Shown piece after piece: positions 63,733 through 64,000 of a DNA stretch of 64,000 bases. A program made the translations under genes and the position numbers. Numbering within the stretch: position 1 is the first letter of the stretch; every line of letters begins with the position of its first letter. This DNA is from Ricordea florida (Eukaryota; Cnidaria; Anthozoa; Corallimorpharia; Ricordeidae). The stretch spans positions 42,954,157 to 43,018,156 of the forward strand of contig OX453272.1 of NCBI GenBank assembly GCA_949710005.1. The letters are read 5' to 3'. Below the pieces are notes generated by a model. The model was not told the DNA's origin, made no database searches, and worked only from the letters and a program-made list of their open reading frames with translations.

Positions 63733-63744
63733 TTGCTTAGCCAT
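63733..63744 (-). CDS. Probable first coding exon of the Cys-Pro-rich gene (M-A-K-Q)
   Basis: ATGGCTAAGCAA followed by a GTAATA donor, phase 0, which joins the module A exon to give M-A-K-Q-Y-P-A-S-M-T-L. An alternative is that translation begins at the internal Met of module A. The same bases are also read in another frame (about 63737-63835) that follows a TTTCAG acceptor and ends in TAA, so an unrelated terminal exon here cannot be excluded. Confidence 0.45.
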
Positions 63745-64000
63745 TGCGATGTTCCTCTCCGTCGTCCACAAATACTTTGATCACGTGCTTGAGATGAACG
63801 CTGTAGTACGCACTGCCACTGACAAGCGTAAACTGAAAGTTACCAGCAACATGATACCAATTTATAGAAGTTATGGAGCAAATAATTGACACCTGTTACA
63901 ATTGATTGATATACATGCTACATCACACAAATTCTAAGCAAACCTCAATCCAACGTTGGATCGCACTTTTGCCAGCACGCAACAAAAAGTTCGTTGTTTT
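63745..64000. other. 5' flank of the Cys-Pro-rich gene, window end
   Basis: A minus-strand AACTTTCAG acceptor at about 63836 suggests a 5' UTR exon or a foreign terminal exon (63737-63835). Nothing further can be supported before the window ends. Confidence 0.35.

Noticed and set aside
1..64000. CRISPR array or bacterial operon features
   Set aside because: No regularly spaced direct repeats of CRISPR type. Gene structure outside the Polinton is intron-containing and eukaryotic.

Overview
The window looks like nuclear DNA of an animal, most likely an anthozoan cnidarian such as a stony coral. The reasons are split genes with GT/AG introns (a von Willebrand A gene, an NR2E-type nuclear receptor, a Cys-Pro-rich gene), tRNA-derived SINEs, Penelope-like remnants, many fold-back/MITE elements and an AT-rich background. 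The species assignment is inference; the eukaryotic character is seen directly.

The main feature is a complete, apparently intact 15.5-kb Polinton/Maverick (adintovirus-like) element at 22969-38477. It is bounded by terminal inverted repeats and a short CTTTT direct repeat and carries 14 uninterrupted ORFs. At the left are two plus-strand genes: a SAP-like plus Cys/His-repeat protein and a small acidic protein. A block of ten minus-strand genes follows (24413-32583), holding a putative minor capsid/penton protein, a 516-aa conserved-looking protein, a run of small membrane or unknown proteins, the A32/FtsK-type packaging ATPase and the double-jelly-roll major capsid protein. At the right, a plus-strand rve integrase converges on a 1425-aa protein-primed family B DNA polymerase. 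Replication (PolB), integration (integrase), packaging (ATPase) and capsid genes together describe a virus-like transposon. Almost every gene is preceded at about 20-45 bp by a shared GATTTAAAGAT-like box, in many cases next to a tiny GC-rich hairpin. For the two outermost genes this box lies inside the TIRs. The right TIR is 242 bp longer than the left because one segment is tandemly duplicated.

Host part, left (1-22968): fold-back elements, a Penelope-like GIY-YIG fragment between inverted arms, four repeats resembling hammerhead ribozymes, two SINEs and two copies of a PIF/Harbinger-like MITE. Four exons of a plus-strand vWA gene (9418-17369) join in phase and contain a full MIDAS motif.

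Host part, right (38478-64000): a four-exon NR2E-like nuclear receptor (about 45761-57645, plus strand), whose phases close to a 401-aa protein, and a minus-strand gene (63744-61839) with two exon-encoded Cys-Pro-rich modules. Between them are a second SINE copy, a third MITE copy abutting a ~1-kb fold-back, and other repeats. No search could be run; family calls rest on motifs read by eye.
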